Source: a virus. From it: a stretch of 32,333 nt of DNA. Location: positions 1 to 32,333 of the IMG/VR virus record IMGVR_UViG_3300046170_000180; one strand, given 5' to 3'. Both the position numbers and the translations under genes were made by a program. The notes under the pieces are model-generated. The model had not been told where the DNA came from. It saw nothing but the letters and a program-made list of their open reading frames with translations, and did not search any database. Positions 31,419 through 32,333 of the stretch are shown piece by piece. The stretch's first letter is position 1, and each line of letters starts with the position of its first letter.

Positions 31419-32165
31419 TTAACCCCTCGCAATAATTGCAGTGTTGAATTTGTTGGAGCGCGATCCATGCACAGCGATCGCAATGTTTTGTGATACCCCG
31501 TCGCAAAGTCTACAGTCTACGCATTGGATGCCTTCAGAATCTGCCAGGCACTCGATCTCGCCGGCCAATAGTCCGTCACCCTCCATTGCGACACGGAAAG
31601 TCTTAGCGCCTTTGGATTGATATCTGCTGGCTTGCTTTGGTGAGTCTGCCGATACTTGGCATAACTTGAAGTAGCGCTGATCGAAGTTTTTATGACTGGC
31701 TTGATGCGTATAACCAGTGTGCGCTCGCGACATTTGAGTTATCTGAAAAAACACTTCATACGGTACAGCTGCCGGATCACCATATGCGCCCAATCTAACG
31801 ATACGCGAACGGAAATAATCAGCGTGGAGCTGGTGGTCATATTGCTCGTACAGTCCGCGCTTATAGCTTTTCCAGATCTGATTAGGTGCCTGTCCGACAT
31901 TTACATAGCACGCGCCGTTATTGTAGTGACGATGCGGACAGCTGCCGCAGATCGATGAGTCATCGCCGGTCTTTGTGGCTTCTACGGGATTGATATCCTC
32001 GCGCAGTATCCACGTTTGTATTGCGTCTCCGGTCTTGACGTTTGACGTTGAAAGGGTAGCGATCACTACAATTGGCTGGCCATCCAATACTGACGGGCCT
32101 TGATACATCACAAATCCTCGGCGCTTGGGTAATGCTTTTGGTGTAGCCTTTTTCTTTCCTAGCAT
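31419..32165 (-). CDS. Cys-cluster phage protein of unknown function
   Basis: 248 aa with GGAG six bases before ATG 32165 (an ATG at 32177 has no such site). CGSCPHR (near residue 73) with GACYVNVGQAPNQIWKSYKR, and a second CVDCRLC near residue 217, suggest two metal sites or one joined site. From memory, a similar CGSCP-HR...CYV..GQAP pattern recurs in phage and plasmid proteins with no known role. An iron-sulfur or zinc protein is plausible. Confidence 0.65.
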   Translation of the reverse strand: MLGKKKATPKALPKRRGFVMYQGPSVLDGQPIVVIATLSTSNVKTGDAIQTWILREDINPVEATKTGDDSSICGSCPHRHYNNGACYVNVGQAPNQIWKSYKRGLYEQYDHQLHADYFRSRIVRLGAYGDPAAVPYEVFFQITQMSRAHTGYTHQASHKNFDQRYFKLCQVSADSPKQASRYQSKGAKTFRVAMEGDGLLAGEIECLADSEGIQCVDCRLCDGVSQNIAIAVHGSRSNKFNTAIIARG

Positions 32166-32189
32166 GATTGACTCCATTTGTTTGTTGAT

Positions 32190-32227
32190 GGTGCAAAGCG
32201 CACCCGAAAGGACACCCGCAGATGTCC
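32190..32227. other. Two adjacent small hairpins
   Basis: GGTGC (32190-32194) with GCACC (32200-32204), and GGACA (32210-32214) with TGTCC (32223-32227). They lie in the gap between the edge gene and the Cys-cluster gene. On the minus strand only TTTC follows the second stem, so terminator activity is doubtful. Confidence 0.35.
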
Positions 32228-32240
32228 AGACGGCTATGCT

Positions 32241-32333
32241 TTAACCTATGATGCAACGGTCAGCGTATGCCTCAGCTTCGCCTTTTGTTTTAAAAGATTT
32301 AGTCCCGACAATCTCGCACTCGTCGACATCGTG
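32241..32333 (-). CDS. C-terminal end of a gene cut by the right edge, DGGE-like
   Basis: Thirty codons before TAA at 32243-32241 read HDVDECEIVGTKSFKTKGEA then EAYADRCIIG. The EI...SF-x-KGEA spacing aligns with copies A and B of the small DGGE family, though the GG is lost. The start lies outside the window, or possibly near position 11 if the molecule is circular. Confidence 0.6.
   Translation of the reverse strand, partial: HDVDECEIVGTKSFKTKGEAEAYADRCIIG

Noticed and set aside
1-32333. tRNA genes, integrase, attachment sites and insertion sequences
   Set aside because: No cloverleaf with a plausible anticodon arm, no recombinase motif and no flanking inverted repeats with a transposase were found by eye. 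A tRNA scan would be decisive for the first.

Overview
The window looks like most or all of the genome of a short-tailed, podovirus-like member of Caudoviricetes. It carries a terminase pair, a P22/T7-type portal, a scaffold, a coat protein, two tail-tube proteins (adaptor and nozzle), fibre-like proteins and three large virion proteins where T7-like phages keep their ejection proteins. No integrase, repressor, tRNA, CRISPR array, RNA polymerase or DNA polymerase was found. The host cannot be named from sequence. The lambda-style NinB/NinG-like pair and the gene start signals would fit a proteobacterial host, but that is inference.

Layout. Positions 1-383 are non-coding and G-rich: a repeat element, a candidate promoter and a terminator-like hairpin. 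Positions 384-22036 are one rightward late block of tightly overlapping genes. In order: small ORF, small terminase, M15 endolysin, possible decoration protein, glutaredoxin-like protein, large terminase, portal, five small proteins (four of them Lys/Arg-rich), zinc ribbon, scaffold, coat protein, terminator, two fibres, three membrane/holin candidates, a Cys-rich/Pro-Glu/poly-Gly protein, two tail-tube proteins, a short fibre-like protein and three internal virion-protein candidates. The M15 endolysin sits at the terminase end, far from the holins.

Positions 22033-25036 run leftward and hold DNA metabolism: NinG-like, C5-cytosine methyltransferase, NinB-like and a RecA-fold ATPase. A rightward segment at 25176-27044 diverges from it, with a probable annealing protein, a small protein ending in an SSB-like tip, a terminator, a small ORF and a PAPS-reductase-like protein. 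Positions 27054-32333 run leftward again: a calcineurin-like phosphoesterase, then a chain of small accessory proteins with overlapping starts and stops, and a Cys-cluster protein.

How it works together (inference). Recombination-type functions plus a RecA-fold ATPase, without a phage polymerase, suggest that the phage borrows the host replisome. Two places hold a related repeat of a hairpin plus 9-bp G-run iterons (about 229-280 and 23741-23873), which are candidate origin or control elements.

Most notable observations: a 222-codon open frame nested in the methyltransferase gene that carries its own recognisable motifs; the shared G-run iterons; two genes whose frames are broken by apparent one-base insertions in short base runs (16584-17748 once, 27054-28210 twice); a family of DGGE-motif mini-proteins in the leftward cluster; and a near-consensus sigma-54-type sequence at 28525-28540.
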